From the NCBI GenBank assembly GCA_934394565.1, contig CAKRQV010000001.1, forward strand, positions 62,001-126,000: a DNA stretch of 64,000 nt, read 5' to 3'. The notes below the pieces were generated by a model that was not told the origin of the DNA, made no database searches, and saw only the letters and a list, made by a program, of their open reading frames with translations. Made by a program: the position numbers and the translations under genes. Below, piece after piece: positions 8,403 through 16,691 of this stretch (position 1 is the stretch's first letter; each line of letters starts with the position of its first letter). The DNA comes from an uncultured Lachnospiraceae bacterium. GTDB lineage: Bacteria; Bacillota; Clostridia; Lachnospirales; Lachnospiraceae.

Positions 8403-8828
8403 TTAGTAACTGATGTAACTATCGTTTTTGACGGAAATACTACCAACTGTATTATTAGTAATAAATACTTTATAACGGTCAGTGTCTTTGACAGTCCATG
8501 TACTTGTGACGCTGGAAACAGAGTCGCGATTAGCCTTTTGAGCTTTATTTTTGAATGTATCTGATTTCTTTGTATTCTTGGTCGAAGATATACAAAGTCC
8601 ATATTTTACATTGGTTTCTGAAGTTTTTAAAGCAAAATGAACTTTAACAGATGTACCTGCAGTGATACGGAACCCATCGGAATTAGAGGATGGGAAATAG
8701 TAATTACTATAGCCGCTTTTTACAGTGGAAGGACCAAGGTTTGTTTTTCCTGCTTGAGCTGTTGTAGCAAAGAGTGTGCAACATAAAGTGGCCAGTGTCA
8801 TTGCCTGAACAAAAAATTTTTTCATCAT
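8403..8828 (-). CDS. Small secreted protein of unknown function
   Basis: 141 residues from the ATG at 8828, chosen because AAGGAGG sits eight bases upstream; a second ATG follows directly. A clear signal peptide (KKFF, hydrophobic run, ATTAQA cleavage site near residue 26) is followed by a Ser/Thr/Lys-rich, probably beta-rich domain with one cysteine. The stretch VKSGYSNYYFP faintly recalls the YSNY motif of lactococcin-972-type bacteriocins, but length and the rest do not match. It is divergent from the ABC operon across a 148-base shared promoter region, so co-regulation is likely. I do not recognise the family. Confidence 0.75.
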   Translation of the reverse strand: MMKKFFVQAMTLATLCCTLFATTAQAGKTNLGPSTVKSGYSNYYFPSSNSDGFRITAGTSVKVHFALKTSETNVKYGLCISSTKNTKKSDTFKNKAQKANRDSVSSVTSTWTVKDTDRYKVFITNNTVGSISVKNDSYISY

Positions 8829-8861
8829 AGTGTATACCTCCTTAAAAATGTTTGTACAATT

Positions 8862-8889
8862 ATAATAACACATAAAATATAAAAGTCAA
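8862..8889 (-). promoter_or_regulatory. Promoter for the secreted protein gene
   Basis: Read on the minus strand: TTGACT (8889-8884), 16-base spacer, TATTAT (8867-8862). A short leader reaches the AAGGAGG before 8828. Confidence 0.6.
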
Positions 8890-8926
8890 ATATTATATTT
8901 AATAAAATATATTTGAAAAATAAATA

Positions 8927-8955
8927 TTGAAAAAGAAAGTATAATGAATTATAAT
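8927..8955 (+). promoter_or_regulatory. Promoter for the ABC transporter operon
   Basis: TTGAAA (8927-8932), 17-base spacer, TATAAT (8950-8955); a second TATAAT is at 8940-8945. Transcription would begin near 8962, only a few bases ahead of AAGGAG (8965-8970), so the leader is very short. Confidence 0.65.
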
Positions 8956-8976
8956 ACAATAAAAAAGGAGAATAAT

Positions 8977-10323
8977 ATGAATCTGTTAAAATGTGCAATA
9001 TTAGAATATACAAGAAAACCGATAAAGTACATTTTGCTTGGCATAATATTTTTTGCGGTATTTACAGGCGCATGGATTGGTATTCAATTGCTGGACTCTG
9101 CGGAAGTTGCGCAAGATAAAATGCTGGAAAAAATAGGTGCATATTTACAACTTGATTTAAAGGCAAATGTTGAAGTGGATGAAGATTTTGAAGGGAAGAT
9201 AGACGCTGATATACGATCCGAGATACTGAATATTCAATATGTGAAAGGCGTAAACCAGGAAAAAGGAGACTATGCATTTCCATTGACATTTCAAAATGTA
9301 AAAGAACATAAGGGGGAAAATCCATCACACAAGGATGATAATGATCTTTCTGATGAAATGACAGCAGACAGTGTTTCAGTATTGGCGAATCTAGATTGTT
9401 CATTAATAGATGCTTTCAGGTTAGGTGAAGCAGAGTTGATTGAAGGAAAATATGCTGCTGATGATTGCTCTGGTGTGATGATAGAAGAAAAGTTAGCAAA
9501 AGAAAATAATTTACAGCTGGGAAGTTATTTAACCCTTGGTACAAGCACGGTAAAAAGTGTGAAAGCTAAAGTTGTAGGTGTTTATCGGTATAACGGATAT
9601 TTTGAAATAACAGAAAATAATAGCATTGGCGATAATATATATGCGATGAGTCCGTTTAATCGTATTTACAGTAGTTTTGATATTGGAGAAAAGCTATTTC
9701 AGATAAAAAGAGAAGATTTACCGTTAAATATATATATAACACAGCCGCAATATAACGATATTGTCGGAAGAAAAATAAAAAGTTTAGATTTTGACTGGGA
9801 ACATTATGGCTTATATAATATGACAGCATCTATATATAAAATAGAAGGACAGCAGATCAGTACTTTACTAAATTATGCAAAATTAATTCTATTTTATGTA
9901 TTGGCTATCGGGTTGGTTTTAATATCTATTGTACTGAATTTGTATGCAAAGTTCATATTGCATGATATGGGCGTGTTTTATGCATTGGGGGCATCAAAAA
10001 AGAGAATTATTTTGCAAAATTTTATATCCTTGATGGTGATTGCCCTCTTTTCATCGGGAATGGCACTGCTAATGGCATCTGTTATAAGTAAAGACGTGTG
10101 TGGAAATCTTATTTTGCAAACAACAGTTTTTCAGGGAACAGCTCAGATGTTGAATGGTTTTAATGGCGGAAGTGAAGTAACTTTGCGATTTTTTTCTGTT
10201 GGACAGGGAATTGGATATGGAGGAATTGTGATGGTTGTACTCATGCTGTCAAATGTTCCTTGCATCATGAAACTGAATAAAAAGAACTTAAGAAAGGTTC
10301 TTTTAGGTCAAGGGGGAAAGTAG
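8977..10323 (+). CDS. ABC transporter permease, FtsX/MacB-like
   Basis: 448 residues from the ATG with GGAG six bases upstream. One membrane span at about residues 18-37 is followed by a roughly 260-residue extracytoplasmic domain, then three spans (about 300-325, 350-372, 415-438), the MacB/FtsX half-transporter plan. The gene abuts its ATPase (ATG one base after the stop). Such transporters do not pump small solutes; they expel peptides, work on lipoproteins, or sense envelope stress. Its position in the inserted block suggests service to the block's own secreted proteins. Confidence 0.82.
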   Translation: MNLLKCAILEYTRKPIKYILLGIIFFAVFTGAWIGIQLLDSAEVAQDKMLEKIGAYLQLDLKANVEVDEDFEGKIDADIRSEILNIQYVKGVNQEKGDYAFPLTFQNVKEHKGENPSHKDDNDLSDEMTADSVSVLANLDCSLIDAFRLGEAELIEGKYAADDCSGVMIEEKLAKENNLQLGSYLTLGTSTVKSVKAKVVGVYRYNGYFEITENNSIGDNIYAMSPFNRIYSSFDIGEKLFQIKREDLPLNIYITQPQYNDIVGRKIKSLDFDWEHYGLYNMTASIYKIEGQQISTLLNYAKLILFYVLAIGLVLISIVLNLYAKFILHDMGVFYALGASKKRIILQNFISLMVIALFSSGMALLMASVISKDVCGNLILQTTVFQGTAQMLNGFNGGSEVTLRFFSVGQGIGYGGIVMVVLMLSNVPCIMKLNKKNLRKVLLGQGGK

Positions 10324-11013
10324 ATGCTGGAATTAAAAAATGTGACGTATGAATATCAGTTAAAGCACAGAACAAAAAAAGTTGCGTTGAAAGATATTTC
10401 CATGCGGCTTGAAAAAGGAAAATTTTATACTGTTTTTGGAGTATCCGGTTCAGGGAAGACAACGTGTTTAAGTCTTTTAGGAGGCTTGGACATACCAACC
10501 AGCGGGAAAGTTTTACTGGATGGGCAGGATGTAATGCAGATTGGTCTGAGTCAATTAAGGCGGCAATATGTATCGTATATATTTCAGGATTACCAGTTAT
10601 TTACATATATGACTGCAGTAGAAAATGTAATGACGGCATTGGATATATCTCATCCTGAAATGACGGTACAGGATATGAAAGAAAAGGCTGTAGCTGTCCT
10701 GTGTGAACTTGGTTTAACAGAAAACGAAATTAACAGAAAAGTCACACAGCTTTCCGGCGGACAAATGCAAAGGGTAGCCATAGCAAGAGCTTTGGCGGTG
10801 GATGCGCAGTATATACTGGCCGATGAACCAACAGGAAATTTGGATGAAAATAATACAGAGATCATCATTACATTACTGCGAAAACTGACAGATGATTGGG
10901 GAAAGTGTGTAGTTGTAGTTACTCATTCGCGCAGGGTTCAGGAAGCATCAGATGTCAGTTTCATTTTAGACGATGGAAAGATAGAGGAAATAAAAAGAAT
11001 GCGAGTAGATTAA
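10324..11013 (+). CDS. ABC transporter ATPase, LolD/MacB family
   Basis: 229 residues: Walker A GVSGSGKTT near residues 39-47, Q-loop FQDYQLF, signature LSGGQMQRVAIARAL near 141-155, Walker B YILADEPTG, and switch His in VVVTHSRR. It should be the cytoplasmic motor for the two permeases on either side, which it touches (stop and start are zero and one base apart). Family membership is firm; cargo is not known. Confidence 0.9.
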   Translation: MLELKNVTYEYQLKHRTKKVALKDISMRLEKGKFYTVFGVSGSGKTTCLSLLGGLDIPTSGKVLLDGQDVMQIGLSQLRRQYVSYIFQDYQLFTYMTAVENVMTALDISHPEMTVQDMKEKAVAVLCELGLTENEINRKVTQLSGGQMQRVAIARALAVDAQYILADEPTGNLDENNTEIIITLLRKLTDDWGKCVVVVTHSRRVQEASDVSFILDDGKIEEIKRMRVD

Positions 11014-11014
11014 T

Positions 11015-12244
11015 ATGTGTATGGCAAAAAGAATACTAAAAAGAATTCGGATGTTTTATACCAGAAATATAGTGTTGGGATTATGTTTGTGTATATTTGT
11101 GTTTTCTTCTGGTTTCAGTTTCTATATTGAAAATTTATGGGCGAAATATGGAAATGCATTTGCCACGATGGATGGGACAACGATCTGGGTTACTACGGAA
11201 GATCCACAGCAGAATATTCCTGATGATATTGTATGTGAAATAAAAGATATTCCACATATAACAGGGTACAATTGCGTATTTGATACTAATGTAGTAATTG
11301 AAAATATAGACATAAACCAATCTGGCAATTTGTATGAAAATGGAAAGCAATTTGTAGTAAGTGCCAACACAGATACAAGTGCTACAGAGGATTTTGCTTT
11401 TGGAAGATGTAAATTAGCGGCGGGGAGATTCCCCCAAAAGGAGAAAAATGAAATATTAATAGAGGAAAATTTTTCCAAACAATATGCATTGCAAGTCGGA
11501 ACAGAACTTATACTGCAGGACTGCAGTGCTGGAGAAATAGTAACGTTTTATGTGAGTGGAATCTATTCATCTGGTAATGCGACAAAAGATATCATGTATG
11601 CAGATTTTGATGATGTGAAAAATGGTTTCAATTTAGAAATGAAAAAAAGCAAATATGTTTTCAATGTTGACAAATATGAGAATGTTGAAGACGTGAAAAA
11701 AAAGGTAGAAAAAGTTTTGCCGAAAGAATCAGGTTATACCTGCAATGACAGTATATCGAATGCTGCACAGGGGTTCTCTGCATTTTCAAATTCCTTAGAA
11801 GATATAAAAAAGATACTCATAAATGTAACATATATATCGGGCTTGATTATTATTTTTTGCATCAGTTTTTTATGGATGAGAGATCATGTGAGAGATGCAG
11901 GGATTTATATTGCTCTTGGCAGGAAAAAAACAAGTATTTTATTGGAGTTTATTTTAGAAATAGTAGTTGTTTCTATGGGAGCTATGGTGAGTTCATCAAT
12001 TGCAGCATATATGGTTATTGAAAATAATAAAAATAAGTGGATGAGCATGTTACTGCATTATATAAATCCTCTGGGTGAATTTCAGGAAATAGATAAGCAA
12101 ATGCTTCTGGAAAAGATGCCATGGGAAATTTTGGGGAAAACCGATGGATTGATTTTTGTGGTAGTGTGCGTTGCGGCTTTACTTGCGGGAAGTATTATAC
12201 TTAAGTATACAAATCGTGAATTGTTGTTAACTAAAAATGAATAA
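11015..12244 (+). CDS. ABC transporter permease, FtsX/MacB-like (second subunit)
   Basis: 409 residues with one N-terminal span (about 14-34), a large extracytoplasmic region and three C-terminal spans (about 270-290, 312-335, 382-402). The same plan as the 8977 gene but little sequence similarity, so the transporter is probably a heterodimer. SYIALGRKK-like GIYIALGRKKTSI near residue 300 matches the FtsX-fold loop. It starts one base after the ATPase stop. An ATG two codons later (11021) is an equal candidate start. Confidence 0.78.
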   Translation: MCMAKRILKRIRMFYTRNIVLGLCLCIFVFSSGFSFYIENLWAKYGNAFATMDGTTIWVTTEDPQQNIPDDIVCEIKDIPHITGYNCVFDTNVVIENIDINQSGNLYENGKQFVVSANTDTSATEDFAFGRCKLAAGRFPQKEKNEILIEENFSKQYALQVGTELILQDCSAGEIVTFYVSGIYSSGNATKDIMYADFDDVKNGFNLEMKKSKYVFNVDKYENVEDVKKKVEKVLPKESGYTCNDSISNAAQGFSAFSNSLEDIKKILINVTYISGLIIIFCISFLWMRDHVRDAGIYIALGRKKTSILLEFILEIVVVSMGAMVSSSIAAYMVIENNKNKWMSMLLHYINPLGEFQEIDKQMLLEKMPWEILGKTDGLIFVVVCVAALLAGSIILKYTNRELLLTKNE

Positions 12245-12251
12245 AATGAAA

Positions 12252-12280
12252 TTGAATGAAAAAGTTTTATATGATATTCT
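12252..12280 (+). promoter_or_regulatory. Promoter for the padR sub-operon
   Basis: TTGAAT (12252-12257), 17-base spacer, TATTCT (12275-12280), 26 bases ahead of padR. It implies that the regulator can be made separately from the transporter. Confidence 0.55.
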
Positions 12281-12306
12281 AAAAAGAAAAATAAAAAAGC
12301 GAGTAG

Positions 12307-12672
12307 ATGAATATGGCAGCAAAAAATTCATTTAAAAAAGGAAATATTGAATTACTATTACTGGCTATTCTTCGTAAAGAAGATTGTTATGGTTATCAGA
12401 TTACACAATCCATAAAAGAGTTGTCAGAGGAGCGGATCACGGTAACGGAAGGGGCATTGTATCCTATTCTGTATCGACTGTCAGATCAGGGCTATGTGAC
12501 AGAAGAAGAAAGGCTGGTTGGCAGACGGATGAAGAGAGTATATTATCATCTGAATGAAAAAGGAGAAAGCTACTTTCAGGAGTTGCTGGAAGAATATAAG
12601 CAGACACAGATTGGTATGCAAAAGATTCTTGCAGCAACATTGACAGAAGGGAGCAGTATAGGAAATGAATAA
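12307..12672 (+). CDS. PadR-family transcriptional regulator
   Basis: 121 residues with the PadR winged helix: ELLLLAILRKEDCYGYQI, then EGALYPILYRLSDQGYV as recognition helix, wing RRMKRVYYHLNEKG and a C-terminal dimerisation helix. PadR proteins of this size usually repress a neighbouring transporter or envelope operon and let go on binding a small hydrophobic compound. ATGs at 12307 and 12313 are both possible; the ribosome site is weak. Its last eight bases overlap the next gene, so the two are translationally coupled. Confidence 0.88.
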   Translation: MNMAAKNSFKKGNIELLLLAILRKEDCYGYQITQSIKELSEERITVTEGALYPILYRLSDQGYVTEEERLVGRRMKRVYYHLNEKGESYFQELLEEYKQTQIGMQKILAATLTEGSSIGNE

Positions 12673-13057
12673 GGTGTCGAAAAGATACATTAAGGATATA
12701 CGGCTCTTTTTGAAATTATATGGAAAAACAGAAAGAACTTTTCTGCGGAAAATGAAGGAACGGATTCAGTATTACCAGACAGAACATGAGGGATGCAGTT
12801 ATGAAGATCTGGTGGAAGAATTTGGTACACCGCCGGAAGTTGCAGCAGCGTATCTGAATGAATCTGATGAAAAAATACTGTATAAAAGAATGCGGATTCG
12901 TACATGGCTAAAGGCAGTTGTAGCAGTCCTTTTGGCTTTACTGCTTAGCTATACCATATGGGATCAGTGTTTACTATACGCAGGCCATGTGGCCAGTCAG
13001 AATTCTGATACGGGTAAAGAATATATTTATTATGAAAAATTTGAGGAGGACAAGTAG
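12665..13057 (+). CDS. Small HAAS-like single-span membrane protein
   Basis: 130 residues: a helical, basic cytoplasmic domain (1-80) with the motif LVEEFGTPPEVAAAYL, one membrane span at about 83-103, and a short acidic outer tail. This is the plan of the DUF1700/HAAS and DUF6120-like proteins that travel with PadR regulators; they are thought to pass envelope signals, but no mechanism is established. It overlaps padR by eight bases and touches the secreted-protein gene after it. The 13542 gene is a diverged copy. Confidence 0.7.
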   Translation: MNKVSKRYIKDIRLFLKLYGKTERTFLRKMKERIQYYQTEHEGCSYEDLVEEFGTPPEVAAAYLNESDEKILYKRMRIRTWLKAVVAVLLALLLSYTIWDQCLLYAGHVASQNSDTGKEYIYYEKFEEDK

Positions 13058-13525
13058 ATGAAGAGAATACTTTCGGGATTGTTATTAGTGATGACATTAT
13101 TTGCTGCGATTCAGTGGCCGGTGAATACATATGCAATGGATATGAAAGCACCTGTATCAGTTGAATATATGGAGGATGGCAGTTCTCTGGAAATATATAT
13201 AGAAGAGACGGAGAGCTTTGCAAGAACCCAGTCAAAATCAGGGAAAAAGACAGCTGTTAAGAAAAATGCAGCAGGGGATAAATTATGGAGTGTGACAGTA
13301 ACTGGATCATACACATATGATGGGAAGTCTGCGAAGTGTACAAGTTCATCTGTCAGCACGGCATCCTATAATGCTCATTGGAAGAAATATACTGCAACTG
13401 CTTCCAAAAATGGTGGAACAGCTACAGCATCTGCTACTTTTAAACTATATTCAGGAGCAAACGTGACAGATACTGCGTCACAAAAAGTGACACTGACATG
13501 CAGTGCGTCAGGAAAACTTTCATAG
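13058..13525 (+). CDS. Small secreted protein of unknown function
   Basis: 155 residues. A signal peptide (KRILSGLLLVMTLFAAIQW, cleavage near TYA at 25-27) leads an acidic linker and a Thr/Ser/Ala-rich, likely beta-sandwich domain with two cysteines (in SAKCTS and LTCSAS) that could form a disulfide. GAGGAGG precedes the ATG, which directly follows the stop of the HAAS-like gene. It sits between two HAAS-like membrane proteins. Not similar to the 8403 secreted protein beyond composition. Could be a bacteriocin-like or envelope protein; I do not recognise the family. Confidence 0.72.
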   Translation: MKRILSGLLLVMTLFAAIQWPVNTYAMDMKAPVSVEYMEDGSSLEIYIEETESFARTQSKSGKKTAVKKNAAGDKLWSVTVTGSYTYDGKSAKCTSSSVSTASYNAHWKKYTATASKNGGTATASATFKLYSGANVTDTASQKVTLTCSASGKLS

Positions 13526-13541
13526 ATACTAAGGAGTTTGT

Positions 13542-13940
13542 GTGCACACAATGGAAAAATACATAAAGGAATATGCGACGAATATACGAAAAACATTTCC
13601 AAAGTATGGAAAAAGGGAAAAAATGTACGTCAGGCATTTATTGGCCGGAGTACAGGAATATACACTGGAGCATCCGATCCATTCACTGGAGGAGATGGAA
13701 AACGTATTTGGGACACCAGCAGAGGTTATCTCTTCATACTGGCATGAAATGGATTCCGCAGAATTGGTGCATGAAATGCGTCAGAACAACAGAATACGAA
13801 AACTGATATACAGTGGTATCACGGTCGCTGTTGTAGTATGGTTAATATTTTGTGGATTTCGTTATTATATATACAGAGATACCTTAAAAGCCAATGTGGC
13901 CTATACGGAAATATATATAGAAGATTTGGATGAAAATTAG
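13542..13940 (+). CDS. Small HAAS-like single-span membrane protein (second copy)
   Basis: 132 residues from the GTG at 13542, which has AAGGAG five bases upstream; an ATG at 13551 is the alternative. The helical N-terminal domain ends in MENVFGTPAEVISSYW, the same motif as in the 12665 gene, followed by one span at about 88-108 and an acidic outer tail ending YIEDLDEN. The two copies flank the secreted protein, suggesting duplication of a membrane partner. Last gene of the inserted block. Confidence 0.68.
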   Translation: MHTMEKYIKEYATNIRKTFPKYGKREKMYVRHLLAGVQEYTLEHPIHSLEEMENVFGTPAEVISSYWHEMDSAELVHEMRQNNRIRKLIYSGITVAVVVWLIFCGFRYYIYRDTLKANVAYTEIYIEDLDEN

Positions 13941-13990
13941 AGAATCAGCATTTGCAAAAGCATTTCAATTGTAAATAGCATGAAAAAAGT

Positions 13991-14089
13991 ATGAAAAAGC
14001 TCCGGCACACCAAAATGGTGTGACCGGAGCTTTGTATATACATAGGGATTAGCAGATACCCTGTGCCAGCATAGCATCAGCAACCTTCT
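13991..14089 (-). repeat. Right direct repeat: gdhA 3' end with terminator
   Basis: The functional copy of the 8221-8320 repeat. On the minus strand it covers the last 13 codons and stop of gdhA and a terminator hairpin at 13998-14031 (AGCTCCGG...CCGGAGCT), followed by a T-run. Both copies keep the hairpin; changes in the loop-closing bases differ between them. Confidence 0.9.
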
Positions 14090-15383
14090 CGAAACCGGCG
14101 ATATTGGCACCGGCAACGTAGTTGCCCTCCATACCGTAGCGTTTAGCGGCATCGTCGATGTTGTGGTAGATGTTGACCATGATGTTTTTCAGTTTGGCAT
14201 CTACTTCTTCGAAGGTCCAGCTCAGACGCTCGGAGTTCTGGCTCATCTCGAGTGCGGATGTGGCTACACCACCGGCATTACTTGCTTTACCGCAGACAAA
14301 CAGTACGCCGTTGTCCTGCAGATATTTGGTAGCATCCAGAGTGGTCGGCATGTTGGCACCCTCGCATACAGCCTTGCAGCCGTTGGCTACGAGCTGTTTT
14401 GCATCGTCGATCAGCAGCTCATTCTGTGTAGCACACGGAAGAGCGATATCGCATTTGATCTGCCATACGCCGCGTCCCTCATGGTACTGAGCACTCGGTC
14501 TCTTCTCAGCGTATTCTGTCAGACGTGCACGGTGTACTTCCTTAACCTCTTTGAGCAGGGCTACATCGATACCTTCCGGATCGTATACCCAGCCTGTGGA
14601 ATCAGATACGGTAACGACCTTGGCACCCAGCTGCTGTGCTTTCTCGCAGGCATAGATCGCAACGTTACCGGAACCGGATACACAGCATACTTTGCCTTCC
14701 ATGGACTCGCCGTGGCATTTCATCAGCTCTTCTGTGAGATACAGAAGACCATAACCTGTAGCCTCTGTACGGGCAAGGGATCCGCCGTAGCTTAAGCCTT
14801 TACCTGTCAGCACGCCTTCGTATGTGCCGCGCAGTTTTTTGTACTGACCGAACATATAACCGATCTCACGGGCACCTGTACCGATGTCACCGGCCGGTAC
14901 GTCTACGTCAGCACCGATATATTTGTAAAGCTCTGACATGAAGCTCTGGCAGAAAGCCATAACCTCGCGGTCAGATTTTCCCTTCGGGTCGAAATCGGAA
15001 CCACCCTTGGCACCGCCGATCGGCAGGCTTGTCAGAGAGTTCTTGAAGATCTGCTCAAATCCAAGGAATTTGATGATACCGATATTTACGGACGGATGAA
15101 GACGAAGTCCTCCTTTGTACGGTCCAATGGCGTTGTTGAACTGTACACGGTAACCGGTGTTGACCTGAACCTGTCCCTTGTCGTCTACCCACGGCACGCG
15201 GAACTTGATCTGTCTGTCCGGCTCACACAGACGCTCTAACAGAGCTTCTTTACGATATTTTTCTTCGTTGGCATCGATGACCGGTCTTAAGGATTCGAGG
15301 ACTTCCTCAACAGCCTGTAAGAACTCCGGCTCAGTAGCGTTCTGTTTTTTGACTCTTGCGAGTACTTCATCTACATAACTCAT
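14049..15383 (-). CDS. gdhA: NADP-type glutamate dehydrogenase
   Basis: 444 residues, the usual length of bacterial hexameric GDH. The ATG at 15383 is chosen because AGGGAG lies eight bases upstream and the protein then begins MSYVDEVLARVKKQN, as in homologues; a longer frame runs to 15467 without a ribosome site. PIGGAKGGSDFDPKGKSD contains the catalytic lysines and the substrate loop, and VCCVSGSGNVAIYA the dinucleotide fold. It interconverts 2-oxoglutarate plus ammonium and glutamate in the cytoplasm. Its 3' end is duplicated at 8221-8320, marking the edge of the inserted block. Monocistronic. Confidence 0.95.
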   Translation of the reverse strand: MSYVDEVLARVKKQNATEPEFLQAVEEVLESLRPVIDANEEKYRKEALLERLCEPDRQIKFRVPWVDDKGQVQVNTGYRVQFNNAIGPYKGGLRLHPSVNIGIIKFLGFEQIFKNSLTSLPIGGAKGGSDFDPKGKSDREVMAFCQSFMSELYKYIGADVDVPAGDIGTGAREIGYMFGQYKKLRGTYEGVLTGKGLSYGGSLARTEATGYGLLYLTEELMKCHGESMEGKVCCVSGSGNVAIYACEKAQQLGAKVVTVSDSTGWVYDPEGIDVALLKEVKEVHRARLTEYAEKRPSAQYHEGRGVWQIKCDIALPCATQNELLIDDAKQLVANGCKAVCEGANMPTTLDATKYLQDNGVLFVCGKASNAGGVATSALEMSQNSERLSWTFEEVDAKLKNIMVNIYHNIDDAAKRYGMEGNYVAGANIAGFEKVADAMLAQGIC

Positions 15384-15749
15384 TTCGTGATTCTCCCTTT
15401 TGTTTATGCTTTTATGCAAGATTTGTTTCGACTTTGACATTTTAATGCAAAGAAGCAAAAAATGCAATATATTTTACAAAAATTGCAATAAAATAGTTGA
15501 TTGTCAAGGAAGTAACAGGTTTTTACACTTTTTATGAAAGTGTGCACATAAAAAATTGCACAAATCAGTATACAATATCGTACAAAAGCGAAGCATACAG
15601 TACAGGCTGGAAGGATGTGGCTTCTTGTGAAGAAATAGTGGATATGCTAAAATCGGGACAGAAAAAGTATGCAGGATAACAGAACCGTTATCTGAAATGT
15701 GCATATACAGAGGCGAAAGAGAAGAGTATTACAGAAGGAGAATATACAG

Positions 15750-16688
15750 ATGACAGACAGAAAAAAACAGGAAGAAGAGATCTGGGCAATGCTGACAGAG
15801 CAGGAGATTTCTGAAGAGCTGATGCAAAAGGTGTTTGCCTTTCGTGCAAAGTGTTCGCTCTCAGAGGCAGCAGCGGGGCGGCTTCGAAAACCGGTGATGC
15901 CGTTTTATGGAAAAGAGATCCTGACTATGGCGATCACCGGACTTCTGGAGGGCGAGAATCTTTTGCTGACTGGGCCAAAAGCTACGGGTAAAAACGTGCT
16001 GGCAGAGAATCTGGCGTATATTTTTGGCAGACCCTCTTACAATGTGTCGTTCCATGTCCAGACGGGCAGTGCGGAGCTGATCGGTACGGATACGTTCCGG
16101 AACAATCAGGTGGAGCTGAGAAAGGGCAGTATCTGTCTGTGTGCAGAGCAGGGTGGCTTTGGTATCCTGGATGAGATCAATATGGCGAAGAATGATGCGG
16201 TTTCCGTACTGCATGCAGTGCTGGATGACCGCCGGTATATGGATATTCCGGGGTATGACAGAATGTATCTGGACGATGCCACCCGGTTTATAGCCACAAT
16301 GAATCATGGCTATGCCGGTACAAGGGAATTAAATGAAGCCCTTGTTTCCCGTTTTATGGTCATCGAGATGCCGAAACAGTCCGAGGAGACGCTGACAAAG
16401 ATTCTTAAGAAGGATTTTCCGACGGCTGATGTCGAAAAACTGACCCAGTTTATCGGTGTATTTCTGGATCTGCAGGAAAAGGCGGAAAACGGTGAGATTT
16501 CCACGAAGGCGCTGGATCTGCGCGGACTGATCGCAGCGTTAAAGACGATCCGCTGTGGATTATCTCCGGTAAAAGCGATGCAGATGGGGATCGTCAACAA
16601 ATGTTTTGATGCGTTTGAGAAGGATATCGTGCAGGACGTGGTGAATGTGCGGATTCCGGAGGAATGGACGTCGGAGGATATTTTTTAA
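15750..16688 (+). CDS. MoxR-type AAA+ ATPase with variant Walker A
   Basis: 312 residues from the ATG with AAGGAG nine bases upstream (an upstream in-frame GTG/ATG lacks a ribosome site). LLTGPKATGKNVLAENLAY near residues 72-90 is Walker A, but the usual Thr/Ser after GK is Asn. Walker B is GFGILDEINMAK near 139-150, and FIATMNHGYAGTRELNEAL holds sensor 1 and the arginine finger region. MoxR ATPases pair with VWA proteins to remodel or load cofactors into targets; the VWA partner follows four bases later. Target unknown. The 282 bases back to gdhA hold no clear gene. Confidence 0.85.
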   Translation: MTDRKKQEEEIWAMLTEQEISEELMQKVFAFRAKCSLSEAAAGRLRKPVMPFYGKEILTMAITGLLEGENLLLTGPKATGKNVLAENLAYIFGRPSYNVSFHVQTGSAELIGTDTFRNNQVELRKGSICLCAEQGGFGILDEINMAKNDAVSVLHAVLDDRRYMDIPGYDRMYLDDATRFIATMNHGYAGTRELNEALVSRFMVIEMPKQSEETLTKILKKDFPTADVEKLTQFIGVFLDLQEKAENGEISTKALDLRGLIAALKTIRCGLSPVKAMQMGIVNKCFDAFEKDIVQDVVNVRIPEEWTSEDIF

Positions 16689-16691
16689 TAT

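Larger units (their letters stand above)
8221..14089. mobile_element. Putative inserted block flanked by gdhA-tail direct repeats
   Basis: The block is visibly richer in A and T than both flanks and lies exactly between two 100-base direct copies of the gdhA 3' end. That is the footprint expected of an element that targets the end of a gene and rebuilds it with its own copy; here the right copy completes gdhA and the left is the leftover. The cargo is two secreted proteins, an ABC transporter, a PadR regulator and two small membrane proteins. No integrase, transposase or replication gene is visible, so it is either a degenerate element or one moved by homologous recombination. Confidence 0.55.

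Noticed and set aside
15497..15679. 60-codon frame between gdhA and the MoxR gene
   Set aside because: Starts at a TTG without a ribosome site and resembles no family; cannot be excluded but not supported.
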